NCBI GenBank assembly: GCA_951801155.1
Contig: CATOLK010000004.1
Location: 1 to 22,056 of the forward strand
DNA length: 22,056 bases
Direction of reading: 5' to 3'
Origin: an uncultured Rickettsiales bacterium
GTDB lineage: Bacteria > Pseudomonadota > Alphaproteobacteria > Rickettsiales > UBA1997
Shown: piece after piece, positions 21,781 through 22,056 of the stretch
Layout: the number at the start of each line of letters is the position of its first letter
Position numbering within the stretch: the first letter of the stretch is position 1
Translations under genes and position numbers: made by a program
The notes under the pieces: generated by a model
What the model was told of the DNA's origin: nothing
The model's database searches: none
The model's input: the letters and a program-made list of their open reading frames with translations, nothing else

Positions 21781-22056
21781 ATGACGACTAATACTAACAT
21801 TCATACTCTATCACATACATCTTGGAATTGCAAGTATCATATAGTATTTGCACCAAAGTACAGAAGAAAACAAGGACCGAATGTTGTCAAATAAAAGTTT
21901 ACTTTTATTTGACAACTTATGTCCGAAGTTTCCCAAAGGAAAAATATTCTATAATGAAAAGAGACAAGATATAGGATCTATATTAAGAAGTCTATGTAAA
22001 TGGAAAGGAGTGAATCTTCTAGAAGGAGAAGTATGTCCTGATCATATACATATGTT
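21781..22056 (+). pseudogene. tnpA: IS200/IS605 TnpA transposase, interrupted (3' end outside window)
   Basis: The frame opens with SHTSWNCKYHIVFAPKYRRK, the classic N-terminus of Y1 HUH transposases, then runs into a TAA at 21892 within a palindromic insertion. Past it, in the +1 frame from about 21926, the protein resumes as NEKRQDIGSILRSLCKWKGV and then EVCPDHIHM, which holds the HxH metal motif. The catalytic Tyr lies beyond the window. Deleting 46 bases, from one CCGAA to the next, restores one continuous frame. The copy therefore appears inactivated by a recent small insertion, since the two halves are otherwise well conserved. Confidence 0.85.
21877..21927. repeat. Palindromic insertion inside tnpA with CCGAA direct repeats
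   Basis: GTTGTCAAATAAAAGT (21883-21898) and ACTTTTATTTGACAAC (21901-21916) are perfect 16-base inverted repeats separated by two bases. CCGAA occurs just outside on both sides (21877-21881 and 21923-21927), like a 5-base target duplication. Weaker pairing GGAC/GTCC continues outward. The unit is 46 bases (41 plus one CCGAA), which shifts the frame and adds a stop codon. Confidence 0.75.

Larger units (their letters stand above)
21637..22056 (+). mobile_element. IS200/IS605-type element, left part (right end outside window)
   Basis: Three parts mark this as an IS200-like transposon: a G+C-rich subterminal hairpin (21648-21666), a long leader hairpin before tnpA (21709-21771), and a reading frame for a Y1 transposase starting at 21781. 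The left boundary is estimated to lie just after the fusA terminator; the exact cleavage site is not known. Elements of this family have no terminal inverted repeats and do not duplicate their target. The element continues past the window end. Confidence 0.75.

Noticed and set aside
1..22056. CRISPR arrays, rRNA genes, riboswitches, tmRNA
   Set aside because: No regularly spaced direct repeats, rRNA-like stretches or recognisable riboswitch cores were seen on either strand.

Overview
The window is very A+T-rich and reads as a bacterial chromosome segment, most likely from a low-GC, possibly host-associated alphaproteobacterium of the Rickettsiales/Holosporales kind. The grounds are the rpmF-plsX-fabH cluster with a zinc-free L32, the alphaproteobacterial GHGGTLD form of the TruB catalytic loop, a tightly coupled propionyl-CoA carboxylase pair, an OprP/OprO-type porin (hence an outer membrane), long A+T-rich gaps, a large repeat-bearing orphan protein and an IS200-type transposon. 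I cannot place it more precisely from sequence alone.

Layout. 1-1104 (+): the 3' end of an inositol-monophosphatase-family gene, then truB. 1176-6795 (-): a porin gene, mraY, and the cluster rpmF-plsX-fabH-ybeY, which joins L32 synthesis, entry into phospholipid and fatty-acid synthesis, and an rRNA-maturation endoribonuclease. 7240-9588 (+): a 782-residue Asn/Lys/Ile-rich orphan with three N-terminal repeats. 9776-13329 (-): pccB and pccA overlapping by TAATG. 13514-14775 (+): a 50-residue lipoprotein and a 225-residue orphan, separated by a MITE-like element. 14983-15813: tRNA-Ser(GGA), pth, and tRNA-Ile(GAU) on the opposite strand. 16089-18167 (-): a one-chain ADP-forming acyl-CoA synthetase. 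18438-21635 (+): a consensus promoter, then rpsL, rpsG and fusA (the str operon), with terminator hairpins after rpsG and fusA. 21637 to the end: the left end of an IS200/IS605-type element whose tnpA is broken by a palindromic insertion.

How the genes work together. Most are housekeeping: translation (TruB, L32, S12, S7, EF-G, Pth, YbeY, two tRNAs), cell envelope (MraY, porin, PlsX/FabH) and acyl-CoA metabolism (PccAB and the ADP-forming synthetase, which can make ATP by substrate-level phosphorylation). The parts not explained by housekeeping are the orphan repeat protein, the 225-residue orphan, and a family of diverged intergenic repeats. That family has three copies here, at about 3782-3891, 6931-7030 and 13860-13969. 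The third lies inside a pair of imperfect terminal inverted repeats, which suggests a decayed miniature transposable element. Start codons were revised for four genes using Shine-Dalgarno or promoter positions.
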